A DNA stretch of 54,079 nt, taken from positions 1 through 54,079 of the forward strand of contig JBDTQR010000004.1 in assembly GCA_039932095.1 (NCBI GenBank), read 5' to 3'. Positions 8,711-17,699 of this stretch are shown here, one piece after another; position 1 is the stretch's first letter, and each line of letters opens with the position of its first letter. Below the pieces are notes generated by a model. The model saw nothing but the letters and a program-made list of their open reading frames with translations. It was not told the DNA's origin and made no database searches. The DNA comes from Stagnihabitans sp039932095 (GTDB taxonomy: Bacteria > Pseudomonadota > Alphaproteobacteria > Rhodobacterales > Rhodobacteraceae). A program made the position numbers and the translations under genes.

Positions 8711-11700
8711 TGAAGGTCCTCAAGGCCATTGGCCGTTTCCTGATGTCTGTCTATTTCCTTGTGCCTTTGGTCACATTCATCCTGTCGATCTGCGTCTGGA
8801 TGTTCAGCCCCTATATCGGCACCGACGCGTTCCGGCCGTTTGACGGCGCCTTTGGCCGCTGGATGTTCATTCTGGTCCTGTGGGTCATCGCGGCGATCAT
8901 CCTGATTTCGGTGTTCTTCGTGCGGCGGCATGAGGCCAAGCAACTGGAAGACGACATCGTCAAGGGCCCGGAGCCCGAGGCGAATGCCGAGAATGAGGTG
9001 GTGACCGAAGAACTGGCCGAACTGCGCGACAAGATGCGCGGCGCGATTGCCAAGTTGAAGAAGTCCAAGGGCGGGCGGCGGTCGCTGTATGAATTGCCGT
9101 GGTATGTGATTATCGGGCCGCCGGGGGCGGGCAAGACCACGGCCATCGTCAACTCGGGCCTGCAGTTTCCGTTGGCGGATGAATTCGGCAAGACCGCCAT
9201 CGGCGGCGTCGGCGGCACGCGGAACTGCGACTGGTGGTTCACCGATGACGCCGTGCTGATCGACACGGCAGGGCGCTATACCACCCAGGAAAGTGATGCC
9301 GATGCCGACAATGCGGCCTGGCTCGGTTTCCTCAACCTGTTGAAAAAACACCGGATCCGGCAGCCAATCAATGGCGCGATGATTGCGATTTCGCTGTCGG
9401 ACCTGTCGCTGCAGGATGAACAGACCCAGAAAGGCCATGCCCGCGCGGTGCGGCGGCGTCTGGCGGAACTGCGTGAAAAGCTGGGCGTCAGGTTCCCGGT
9501 CTATGTGCTGTTCACCAAGGCCGACATGATCGCCGGGTTCACTGAATACTTTGACAATCTGGGCAAGGAAGAGCGCGAGCAGGTCTGGGGCTTTACCCTG
9601 CCCTTGCCCAAGGGCAAGGCCGAAGCTTCCCCGGTGGCCGCCTTTGACACCGAGTTTGCCGGGTTGCTGGCCCAGTTGAACGCGCAGCTTCTGGACCGGA
9701 TGCAGTCGGAAACCGACCATCAGCGCCGCTCTTTGATTGCCGGCTTTCCGTCGCAGGTGGCATCGGTGCGCGGGGTGGCGAGTGCATTCCTGACCGAGGT
9801 GTTTCAGGAAAACCGCTATGAGGATCGCCAGATCCTGCGCGGGGTGTATTTCACCTCTGGCACGCAGGAAGGCACGCCGATTGACCGGCTGATGATGGGC
9901 ATGGCGCGGACCTTCGGCATCGGGCGGCAGGCGATTGGCACCGGTCGCGGCACCGGCCGGTCGTTCTTTCTGACCAACCTGTTCACCGACGTGATCTTTC
10001 CCGAGGCCGGTCTGGTCTCGGCCGATGACAAGGTGGAGCGGCGCTATCGCTGGACCAAACGGCTGGCGATTGCGGCCACGGTGATCGTGGCCGTGGTGAC
10101 CGGTGGGCTGTGGACCCGCAGCTATTTCGGCAATGTCGACCTGATGGCGGGTGTGGCGAGCCAGGTGACGGATTATCAGGCAGCGGCGGCGACGATTCCG
10201 GCCAATCCTGTCCCCGACAGCGATTCCTCCATCGTCGTGCCGGCGCTCAACATCCTGCGCGGCATGGCGGTCAACCCGATCCCGTCGACGGTCGATCCGG
10301 CAGCGGCAGACCCGTTCAGCCCACCCTACAAGCTGACCTGGGGGCTGTATACCGGCGGCAATCTGGCCAACCAGACTGGACAGAGCTACCGGGCTGCCCT
10401 GAACACCCAACTTCTGCCGCGACTGTTGTTGCGGCTGGAAGACCAGATTTCCAGCAATATCAACAACCCGTCGATTCTGTACGACGCGCTGAAGGTCTAT
10501 CTGATGCTGGGTGTGCAGGGGCCGATGAACACCGATCAGATCAAGGAGTGGATGCAAGCCGATTGGCAACTGACCTATCCGGGCTCCGAATATGACGGGC
10601 TGCGCGCCGATCTGACCTTCCACCTTGACGCCTTGCTGAGCCAGCCGATGCAGGAGATTGCGTTGAACGGCCCGCTGGTCGAACAGGCGCAGGGCATTCT
10701 GATCCAGATGCCGATTGCGCAACGGGTCTACAACGGCATTCTGCACACCGCCGAGGCTTTGGCGGTGCCGCAGTTCCGGCTGACCGACATTGGCGGCCCG
10801 AACCTTGACAAGGCCTTTGTGCGCACCTCAGGCAAGCCGTTGAATGAGGGGATCGAGGGCATCTTCACCTATGACGGCTTCAACAAGGTCTTCAAGGATC
10901 AGGCGCTTGGCGTCGCCGAGACCATCCAGCGCGACAGTTGGGTGCTGGGGCCCAAGGTCAAGACCGACCAGTCCAAGACCGCGCTGGCCGCAATCACCCG
11001 CGACGTGCTTGACCTTTACTACAACGATTTCATCGCGCGTTATGACCAGTTGCTGGGCGACATCGATATCGTGCCACTGTCCAGCCTGAAGCAGGCGGTG
11101 GAGGTGACCAACATCCTGTCCGGCCCGACCTCGCCCATCGTCAACATCCTGAACGCGGTGGACCATGAGACCAAGCTGACGGCGACCTCAGCGCCGATTG
11201 ACACCAAGGCTCTTGGCTCGGATGCAGGCAATATCGTGGGCAACGACCTGATCGAGGACAATGCCAGTGTCCGCACGAGGCTGCTGATCGACGCATTGAA
11301 AAGTGCAGCGACGACTTCGGGCGCGCCGCCGCCGAAACCACCCGGCAGCTATGTCGAAGAGCGGTTCGCCTGGTTGCACGATCTGGTGGCGCGGGTCGAT
11401 GACCAGCCATCGCAACTGGACAACATGATGGCCTCGCTGACCCAGGTCTATCAGGACCTGAACCGCATCGCGTTCCGCGGCAACTCGGCCGCGAACACCG
11501 GGGCGGGGGGCGACTCGCTCGCCGCGCTGCAACAGGCGGCATCGCAGGTGCAGGGGCCGTTGGCGCGCTGGGCCAGTCAGATCACCACCGGCGGGGCGGG
11601 CATCACCGCCGATGGCACCCGAGCCTCGATCAACTCTGCCTGGCAGCAGGCAGTGTTGCCGTTCTGTACGCAGGTCACCGACAAGCATTATCCATTTGAC

Positions 11701-12324
11701 CGCAGGGCTGCGGCGGATGTGGCGATGGCGGATTTCCAGAAACTGTTCGGGCCGACGGGTCTGATCGACAGCTTTATGACCACCAACCTGAAGGACCTGA
11801 TCGACACGTCGAAAAAGCCGTGGACCTGGAAACAGGTGAACAGCGCCGATCTGGGGATTTCGCCGGCGGTGCTGGAACAGTTGCAGGCGGCGTCCGAAAT
11901 CAAGGATGCATTCTTTCCGAACGGTCCGGCGCCAGCGGTCGGGTTCCAGATCACCCCGGTGGCGCTGGACCCGAATGCGACCGACATCAGCCTGACGATT
12001 GACGGCCAGACGGTGGCCTTTGCCCAGAATGCCGGCCAGCCGCTGCCCACCGCAGTAACCTGGCCCGGGGCGGTCGGCGTGGCGCAGGTGACGTTCAATC
12101 CGCCGCTGCAGGGCGGGACCAGTTCGGTGACCAAGGACGGGCCATGGGGCTGGTTCCGGCTGCTTGACAGCGCCGAGATCCGCGCGACCAACGCCCCGGA
12201 CCGCAAACGCATCATCTTCAACGTCGGAGGCAGGATCGCGATTTTCCAGATGCAAAGCGGCTCGGTGGTGAATGCCTTTGCCCTACCGGCGATGTCGTCC
12301 TTCAAATGTCCGTCGTCGTTCTGA
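8710..12324 (+). CDS. tssM: T6SS inner-membrane protein TssM (IcmF)
   Basis: TssM is the large inner-membrane component that spans the periplasm. The 1204-residue protein has two N-terminal membrane segments (about 10-32 and 49-72) and a cytoplasmic NTPase-like domain whose Walker A motif, GPPGAGKTT, is intact near residue 136. The region LIDTAGRYTTQ follows it. A third membrane segment lies near 451-472, with a long periplasmic part after it ending in the TssM C-terminal beta-domain (about 1080-1195). The ATG at 8710 is chosen over the TTG one codon earlier because it gives a TGATG junction with tssL. No TssJ gene is visible; many alphaproteobacteria lack it, but upstream sequence is not shown. 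Confidence 0.96.
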   Translation: MKVLKAIGRFLMSVYFLVPLVTFILSICVWMFSPYIGTDAFRPFDGAFGRWMFILVLWVIAAIILISVFFVRRHEAKQLEDDIVKGPEPEANAENEVVTEELAELRDKMRGAIAKLKKSKGGRRSLYELPWYVIIGPPGAGKTTAIVNSGLQFPLADEFGKTAIGGVGGTRNCDWWFTDDAVLIDTAGRYTTQESDADADNAAWLGFLNLLKKHRIRQPINGAMIAISLSDLSLQDEQTQKGHARAVRRRLAELREKLGVRFPVYVLFTKADMIAGFTEYFDNLGKEEREQVWGFTLPLPKGKAEASPVAAFDTEFAGLLAQLNAQLLDRMQSETDHQRRSLIAGFPSQVASVRGVASAFLTEVFQENRYEDRQILRGVYFTSGTQEGTPIDRLMMGMARTFGIGRQAIGTGRGTGRSFFLTNLFTDVIFPEAGLVSADDKVERRYRWTKRLAIAATVIVAVVTGGLWTRSYFGNVDLMAGVASQVTDYQAAAATIPANPVPDSDSSIVVPALNILRGMAVNPIPSTVDPAAADPFSPPYKLTWGLYTGGNLANQTGQSYRAALNTQLLPRLLLRLEDQISSNINNPSILYDALKVYLMLGVQGPMNTDQIKEWMQADWQLTYPGSEYDGLRADLTFHLDALLSQPMQEIALNGPLVEQAQGILIQMPIAQRVYNGILHTAEALAVPQFRLTDIGGPNLDKAFVRTSGKPLNEGIEGIFTYDGFNKVFKDQALGVAETIQRDSWVLGPKVKTDQSKTALAAITRDVLDLYYNDFIARYDQLLGDIDIVPLSSLKQAVEVTNILSGPTSPIVNILNAVDHETKLTATSAPIDTKALGSDAGNIVGNDLIEDNASVRTRLLIDALKSAATTSGAPPPKPPGSYVEERFAWLHDLVARVDDQPSQLDNMMASLTQVYQDLNRIAFRGNSAANTGAGGDSLAALQQAASQVQGPLARWASQITTGGAGITADGTRASINSAWQQAVLPFCTQVTDKHYPFDRRAAADVAMADFQKLFGPTGLIDSFMTTNLKDLIDTSKKPWTWKQVNSADLGISPAVLEQLQAASEIKDAFFPNGPAPAVGFQITPVALDPNATDISLTIDGQTVAFAQNAGQPLPTAVTWPGAVGVAQVTFNPPLQGGTSSVTKDGPWGWFRLLDSAEIRATNAPDRKRIIFNVGGRIAIFQMQSGSVVNAFALPAMSSFKCPSSF

Positions 12325-12998
12325 TGGCTGGATTTGGCGCCTTCGGCAAGATGCCGGCGCTGGGCGATTTCTTCCGACTTGGCGTGCCGCCGGATTTCGT
12401 TCCGCCATGGGACGCCTGGTTGCAGGCGATCCTGCTGTCCACCGGTCAGGCGCTGGGTGACCGGTTTGAAGAATGCTACATGTCGGCACCGATCTGGCGC
12501 TTTGCGCTGCCGCCGGGGGTGGCGGGCAATCAGGGGGCGTTGGGCGTGCTGATGCCCTCGGTCGACCGGGTTGGGCGGCGGTTTCCACTGACCCTGATGG
12601 TGCAGACCGGCTACGAGGAACAGGCGGCGCTGCGCAATCTGATGTGGCAGGACAAGGTGCTGGCCGCATTGGAGCAGTTGGCGCTGGAGGCGCTGGACGA
12701 CATGCCGCGCGACACTTTGGGCGACCGGTTGACCCAGATGGCGCTGCGCCCGATGGGCCTGCCCAGTCGTATCCTGACCTCTGGCTCGTCGCTGGTGCTG
12801 TCGGGTGAAGAGCCTGATCTGTTCTGCGCCGATCTGGCGCTTGACTTGGCCGGCGGACATCTGCACCGGGCCTGCGCCTGGGCGACCACGATTGACGGCG
12901 CGGCGCGACTGATCCTGACCTCGGGACTGCCGCGCGATGATGTTGCAACTTCTTTATTTGATCTCAATGGACATAGCAGCACGGGGCATTTGACATGA
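12306..12998 (+). CDS. tagF: T6SS accessory regulator TagF
   Basis: TagF acts as a post-translational repressor of T6SS assembly, counteracted by the kinase pathway. The protein has 230 residues from the ATG at 12306. A second in-frame ATG at 12324 sits in a TGATG overlap with the tssM stop and may be the true start, giving 224 residues. The family hallmark FGKMPALGDFFR follows immediately, then PPWDAWLQ, GVLMPSVDRVGRRFPL and a C-terminal Trp/Thr-rich stretch. In Agrobacterium TagF is fused to PppA; here the two are separate but overlap by 4 bases (ATGA at 12995-12998). Confidence 0.92.
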   Translation: MSVVVLMAGFGAFGKMPALGDFFRLGVPPDFVPPWDAWLQAILLSTGQALGDRFEECYMSAPIWRFALPPGVAGNQGALGVLMPSVDRVGRRFPLTLMVQTGYEEQAALRNLMWQDKVLAALEQLALEALDDMPRDTLGDRLTQMALRPMGLPSRILTSGSSLVLSGEEPDLFCADLALDLAGGHLHRACAWATTIDGAARLILTSGLPRDDVATSLFDLNGHSSTGHLT

Positions 12999-13708
12999 GT
13001 GATCGGCAGATCCGGTACAACGCCAAGACCCATGTCGGGCGGGTCCGCAAGGTGAATGAAGATTCCATTCTGGTTCTTCCGGATCAGCAGATCTGGGTGG
13101 TGTCGGACGGCATGGGAGGCCATGAGGGCGGCGAATATGCCAGCCGGCTGGTGGTGGACAGCATCGCGGTGCTGCCGCCCGACATGGCGGCGACCGAGAA
13201 GCTGGGTCAGATCCGGGTTGCCGTGCAATCGGCCCACAGCATCATCCATGCCGAGTCCGAAAGCCGGAAAGCCACGATGGGGGCGACGGTGGTCGCGTTG
13301 GTGCTGGCGGATGGCCATTTCGGCGCGCTGTGGGCGGGCGACAGCCGACTTTACCGCCTGCGCGAAGGCAAGATCGAGATGCTGACGACGGACCACTCGG
13401 TGGTGGCGGCGCTGGTCGAGGCTGGGCAGTTGAACTGGGACGAGGCGGGCAAGCATCCGCAATCCAACGCCATTACCCGGGCGGTGGGGGTGGGAGAAGA
13501 GCTGGAACTGGACAAGATCAGGGGAGAGGCGCTGCCCGGCGACCGCTTTCTGCTGTGCTCGGACGGGCTGAACAAATACCTGACGATTGCCGAGATCGGC
13601 GCTGCCCTACGCGGTGTGCCGATCGAGGTGGTGACCGACAATCTGGTGCAGATGGCGCTGGATGGCGGCGGGGCCGACAACGTGTCTGTCATTGTGGTCG
13701 ACGTCTGA
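12995..13708 (+). CDS. pppA: PP2C-type protein phosphatase PppA (T6SS)
   Basis: This 237-residue PP2C-family Ser/Thr phosphatase has the metal-binding motifs in order: VNEDSILV, DGMGGHEGGE, ATMGATVV, LWAGDSRLYRLR, a CSDGLNKY motif and GGADNVSVIVVDV at the C-terminus. In T6SS it dephosphorylates the target of PpkA and turns assembly off. It is soluble and cytoplasmic. Its stop lies only 6 bases from the stop of the convergent ppkA gene, so the two opposing enzymes sit tail to tail with almost no room for a conventional terminator. Confidence 0.95.
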   Translation: MSDRQIRYNAKTHVGRVRKVNEDSILVLPDQQIWVVSDGMGGHEGGEYASRLVVDSIAVLPPDMAATEKLGQIRVAVQSAHSIIHAESESRKATMGATVVALVLADGHFGALWAGDSRLYRLREGKIEMLTTDHSVVAALVEAGQLNWDEAGKHPQSNAITRAVGVGEELELDKIRGEALPGDRFLLCSDGLNKYLTIAEIGAALRGVPIEVVTDNLVQMALDGGGADNVSVIVVDV

Positions 13709-13714
13709 CGGGTC

Positions 13715-15865
13715 TTACTTGTCGACCGTGGTCAGAATGCGGCTGTCGATCGATCTGATCTGGAAATCGCCATTCTCTGACGCCTTCTGCAAGGCTGCAG
13801 CATAGCCCCCGACCGACTCGGTCGTCGGGCGCAGTTCGGTGAACAGTGGCTTGTCGGAATAGATCACCACGACCTTGCTTTTGCCGAGCGTGGTCGGATC
13901 GACCGTGAAGGCGATGGTCTTGGCCGAATTCTCGGCCAGGGGGAAGGCCACCCGCACCTTGAAGTCGCCGGTCGCCCCGCCGCGCAGCGTGGCGACGTCG
14001 TGGTCGGGCCGCGCCATGTTGGGCAGCAGGTGGTAGACATTGCCCGACACGTCGATCACCGAGACCGAGACAAAGCCATCCGTGGCTTCCGCCGGGATCA
14101 CCAGGTCGATGGTCGGGTTTTCATCGACGAAGTAGCGGCCCGACGGGTTGTCATCCGGGCGGTCGCCGAAGCCGAAATCGAAGGTGAAATTGCCACCGCG
14201 CGACTTGGGCAACGCGCCTTCGATCTGGCAAAGTGCGGGGTTCAGCAACTCGATCGCCAGACTGACCTTGCGCTTGTCCGCAATGCCGTTCAGCACGTCG
14301 AACAGCTCCACTTGCTTGGGCGAGCCGGATAGCTGGCCTTTGACAGATATGGTGTCATCCTTGCCATAGCCGAGCGTCGGCGGATTGGTCAGGGTCAGCG
14401 GGCCACAATCGGCCTCTTGATCCAGCACCGCCGTGATGGCGTCGGCGGTCAGGAATTGCGCCTTCAGGGTGATGTCGGCCTTGCCCTTCAGCACACCCGG
14501 CAGGTTTGTACCGATGGCGGCAGTTACGGCATCCAGTTTGGCCTGATCGGTCGTGGTGCCCGTGACCGTGGCATCATCGCCGTTCAGGTCGATTTTCCAG
14601 CTGTCGAGGTCCTTGACGGCTGCCAGCGTCGCCAGAACGTCCGGTCCCCAGCTGGAACCGATGGACCCTGAGGCCAGCGTCAGGTCCGCCGTCCCGCCGA
14701 GGTCCGCGATGGTCTTGCTCAGATCGGCTGACATCGCCGCCGACGGAACGTTGCCCTTCGCCATCGGCGGGCCCGAGTCAGGCTTTGCGATGGTCAGAAC
14801 ATAGGGGTCGACCAAGGGCAGGCCTGGTCCGATGAACCGGTCAAACGCGCCACTGAAATAGCCGGCCGCAGCACCGAGGCCCAGAAGAACCACGATCAGC
14901 ACCGCCCACAGACCGCCACGGCCTTTGGCGGCAGGGGCTGGTGGGGCGGGTTTGACTGCTGGGGCAGCCGGTTTGGGTGCCGCCGCCGGAGGCGGAACCA
15001 CGGTGGTCGGGCGCGGGGCAATCACGGTGCGATCATTATCGTCGCCGCGGTCGATGGCCGCCAGCAATTCATCCGCCGACTGATAGCGCTGCGCCGGATC
15101 GGGCTGGGTCAATTTGTCGATCAGGGTTTTCAGCGGCTCGGGCACGCCTTGGGTGTCCAGCGGCAGGGCCTTCTTCTTCAACACCTCCATCGGATTGGCG
15201 CCGATGTCGGGGCGCTGACCGCGGAACGTGGCCAGCAGCAGCGCGCCCAAGGCATAGAGATCGGATCTGGCGTCAGTGTGGCCGCTAAGCTGTTCCGGGG
15301 CGGCATAGGCGTATTTGCCTGCGAACTCGTTGCCGACGATGGTCTGTGCGCCGGGATTGGCATCCTTGGCGATGCCGAAGTCGATGATCACCGCTTCGGA
15401 CGGCACATCGCCGCGCAAGATGATGTTGTCGGGCGATAGGTCTCGGTGGATGATCCGGCGTTTGTGGGCAACGCTGAGGCCGCTTGCAACCCGCCTGCAC
15501 ACCTCCACCAGATCAGGAGCGGACATGCCGCCCTGCTTCATCTTGGCGTCCAGCCCCGGCCCGTCGACATAATCCATCACCAGATAGATCAGCCCGGTCG
15601 GGGTGCGGTGGTTCTCCGAATAACGCACCACGGCGTCGTGGCGGATTTCACGGATTTCCTCTTCACGGCGCATCAGGGTCAGATAGCCCTCATCGCCGGC
15701 GAATTCGGACCTGAGCGCCTTGATCGCGACGAAGCGGCCCGAAATGTCGTTTCGGGCCTTGTAGACTTCGGACGTGCCGCCTCGGCCGAGAATGTTCTCG
15801 ATCCGGTAGGTGTTGTTCAGCAGGTCGCCGGGTTGAAAGATATCGCCTGGCCTTGAGTCACCCAT
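13715..15865 (-). CDS. ppkA: Membrane Ser/Thr kinase PpkA (T6SS) with BON-like and DUF4384-like periplasmic parts
   Basis: The 716-residue protein has a cytoplasmic kinase domain (about 16-280) with all key motifs: the glycine loop GRGGTSEVYKA, the lysine motif VAIKALR, HRDLSPDN near residue 138, DFGIAKD and AAPEQLSG. A Pro/Ala linker follows, then one membrane span (about 317-337). About 380 periplasmic residues come next. The stretch from about 350 to 530 looks like two BON-type units similar to those before OmpA domains in Rhodobacterales. The rest resembles DUF4384 (VSVSVIDVSGNVYHLLPN, then GDFKVRVAFPL). The kinase starts T6SS assembly by phosphorylating the Fha branch. It follows the OmpA-like gene by 42 bases on the same strand. 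Confidence 0.92.
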   Translation of the reverse strand: MGDSRPGDIFQPGDLLNNTYRIENILGRGGTSEVYKARNDISGRFVAIKALRSEFAGDEGYLTLMRREEEIREIRHDAVVRYSENHRTPTGLIYLVMDYVDGPGLDAKMKQGGMSAPDLVEVCRRVASGLSVAHKRRIIHRDLSPDNIILRGDVPSEAVIIDFGIAKDANPGAQTIVGNEFAGKYAYAAPEQLSGHTDARSDLYALGALLLATFRGQRPDIGANPMEVLKKKALPLDTQGVPEPLKTLIDKLTQPDPAQRYQSADELLAAIDRGDDNDRTVIAPRPTTVVPPPAAAPKPAAPAVKPAPPAPAAKGRGGLWAVLIVVLLGLGAAAGYFSGAFDRFIGPGLPLVDPYVLTIAKPDSGPPMAKGNVPSAAMSADLSKTIADLGGTADLTLASGSIGSSWGPDVLATLAAVKDLDSWKIDLNGDDATVTGTTTDQAKLDAVTAAIGTNLPGVLKGKADITLKAQFLTADAITAVLDQEADCGPLTLTNPPTLGYGKDDTISVKGQLSGSPKQVELFDVLNGIADKRKVSLAIELLNPALCQIEGALPKSRGGNFTFDFGFGDRPDDNPSGRYFVDENPTIDLVIPAEATDGFVSVSVIDVSGNVYHLLPNMARPDHDVATLRGGATGDFKVRVAFPLAENSAKTIAFTVDPTTLGKSKVVVIYSDKPLFTELRPTTESVGGYAAALQKASENGDFQIRSIDSRILTTVDK

Positions 15866-15907
15866 CCGGATCTTTTCCCCTTTGCGTGGCGCGGGCTTCT
15901 TTTCAGG

Positions 15908-16474
15908 TCAACTGCCGACCTGGAATTCAACCCTGCGGTTCACGTCAGCCCGGGGATCGTTGGGGTCAAGCGGAAAGGCCTCGCCCACACCAACCGCAAC
16001 CAGCTTGCTGTCGGGCACGCCGCAATCGTCGACCAGATGACGCTTGACCTCTTCGGCGCGCAGAAGTGACAGGTTCTGGTTATAGGCGTCGGTGCCTGAG
16101 GCATCGGTGTGGCCGATGATCTTGAATTTGTCGATGGTCGAGGTTTTCATCACGTCGCACAGCGTGTTCAGCTTGGCGACCTCGGACTCGGCGAGGGCGG
16201 CGCTGTCGAAGGCGAACTTGATCTGGAAGTTGACCTGCTGCGACGGATCGAGTGCCACATAGGTGGTGTCGGCGGGCAGCGTGGCCCCGGTATCGCCGTT
16301 TTCGGCGGTGGTGGTGTCGCCAGACGGTGCGATCACCAGGCCGCGGGTTGCTTCCTGCGCCATGAATTTGGCGGCCAGTTGCTCGGATGTCAGATTGGAA
16401 TCGTCCTGCGCGAAGGCAGCACCGGCGGAGACAATAAGAACGAAAGCTGTAATGGAGTGAAGAACCGTTTTCAT
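15908..16474 (-). CDS. OmpA-family periplasmic peptidoglycan-binding protein
   Basis: The 188-residue protein has a clear Sec signal peptide (cleavage after AGAAFA) and a C-terminal OmpA domain with the peptidoglycan-binding pattern GHTDASGTDAYNQNLSLLRA and NRRVEF. The start at 16474 has an AGGAA site 6 bases upstream; a longer frame to 16648 gives no sensible N-terminus. It is the first gene of a two-gene minus-strand unit with ppkA, so it may act as the outer sensor or cell-wall anchor for the kinase's periplasmic part, comparable in role to TagQ/R/S/T upstream of PpkA in Pseudomonas but not related to them by sequence. That role is inference. Confidence 0.85.
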   Translation of the reverse strand: MKTVLHSITAFVLIVSAGAAFAQDDSNLTSEQLAAKFMAQEATRGLVIAPSGDTTTAENGDTGATLPADTTYVALDPSQQVNFQIKFAFDSAALAESEVAKLNTLCDVMKTSTIDKFKIIGHTDASGTDAYNQNLSLLRAEEVKRHLVDDCGVPDSKLVAVGVGEAFPLDPNDPRADVNRRVEFQVGS

Positions 16475-16682
16475 GGCATTCCTTTCGCAATGTCGTTGAT
16501 TGCTATGGGCGAACCATAATCCAAGGTTCGGCAGTGCACAACGATTTGTACGGCAGGCGTGTCGTTTTGCAACGCGGGTGGTCAAGCTTGGTCGGGTCGG
16601 GCTGCTATGACTTGCGTCCCGGGGCGGATGCGGCATAAATGCCGGCAAAGACGCCGGATGCGGCGCCAGTCAAAGGTCTGTC

Positions 16683-17543
16683 GTGCGGCTGATTCCTGCG
16701 ATCATTCTGTCGATCTCCATCCTGATTGCCTCGTTGATCTGGGTCAGCGTCCCGCTGTTCTTTCCGCCGCATCCGGCGGGCGGCGCGGGAGGTAATGGCG
16801 CGGTCGACAACAATGCGCGGATCGATATCGAGCTGTTGCACGGCGATCTGGAAGCGCAGCTGGAATCGATCAATCAGCTGAAGGATCAGGTCGACTCGCT
16901 GGAAAACCGGGTCATCGCGCTGGAGGCGGGGCCGACCGGACCGGCAGCCGATGGCGGCATGCAGATCATCTCGCCGTCAGGGCCGAACGAAATTCTTGAT
17001 CAATATGCTCAGGTCGTGCTGGTCGCGGACCGGCGCAATCTGAACAAGGGGCTGACGGTGCCGACGTCCAGTTGGCTGGTGTCGACCTTTGGACTGCCGG
17101 CCGACAATCTGGGCGACACCTGCGCCACGATGACCAATCCTCGGCTGGCGGCGTTATTGCAGGACACGCAGGTCGGGCCGGTCAAGGTCAAGATGTTGAA
17201 GCCTGCCATCGAGGACCTTGGGGTCATTCTGGACAAGGTGAAGCTGGCCGACCCGGATCTGTACGCCCGGATCAACACCTCGGGGTCGCTTTGCGTCCGG
17301 ATGGTGCGGGGTTCGGCGACCTCGGTTTCGGCGCATTCATTCGGTTTGGCGGTCGATCTGAACATCGACGGGGTTCTGGATACGCTGGGGGACGGGCGGA
17401 CCCAACTGGGGCTGACCATCCTGTCGGATTTTTTCAACGCCGACGGTTGGGTCTGGGGTGCGGGCTATGGTCGCGAGGACAGCATGCATTTCGAGGTCAG
17501 CAAGGAAAAGATCGAGCAGTGGATCAAGGACAGCAAGATCTGA
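16683..17543 (+). CDS. Membrane-anchored M15-family peptidoglycan peptidase (TagX-like)
   Basis: The 286-residue protein starts with GTG, with AAAGG upstream. It has one N-terminal membrane span (about 4-26), a coiled coil (about 45-80, LESINQLKDQVDSLENRV) and a C-terminal M15 carboxypeptidase/endopeptidase domain. The zinc ligands are all present: H218 and D225 in SAHSFGLAVD, and H269 in DSMHFEV, with D266 at the catalytic acid position. Such enzymes cut peptidoglycan stem peptides. TagX of Acinetobacter, also an M15 enzyme, is needed to build the T6SS through the wall. This gene, next to ompA/ppkA, is a candidate equivalent; being membrane-tethered it is unlikely to be a secreted effector. 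Its promoter region is shared with the divergent ompA gene. Confidence 0.85.
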   Translation: MRLIPAIILSISILIASLIWVSVPLFFPPHPAGGAGGNGAVDNNARIDIELLHGDLEAQLESINQLKDQVDSLENRVIALEAGPTGPAADGGMQIISPSGPNEILDQYAQVVLVADRRNLNKGLTVPTSSWLVSTFGLPADNLGDTCATMTNPRLAALLQDTQVGPVKVKMLKPAIEDLGVILDKVKLADPDLYARINTSGSLCVRMVRGSATSVSAHSFGLAVDLNIDGVLDTLGDGRTQLGLTILSDFFNADGWVWGAGYGREDSMHFEVSKEKIEQWIKDSKI

Positions 17544-17621
17544 GATGCCTTCGGCGGCTGACTGGGGGGCCAGATCTGGACACTTTTTATTATCTCTTAA
17601 GACCATCTGGTTAGACTTTTT

Positions 17622-17659
17622 CGCTAACGACAAGTCAAGTACGTTGCATGTCGTTCGCG
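17622..17659. repeat. Imperfect inverted repeat in convergent intergenic gap
   Basis: Arms CGCTAACGACA and TGTCGTTCGCG pair with one mismatch around a 16-base spacer, in an AT-rich gap between the M15 gene and the convergent kbaZ gene. It could form a hairpin ending one or both transcripts, but there is no U-tract directly after it. A regulator site is the alternative. The rest of the gap holds nothing recognisable. Confidence 0.35.
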
Positions 17660-17699
17660 ACGCAGGTCACAGCCTTGTATCGGCGGATTGGCCAGCGGA

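Noticed and set aside
8155..10746. 863-codon open frame antisense to tssL and tssM
   Set aside because: High-GC shadow of two certain genes; composition rich in Arg, His and Gln with no family pattern.
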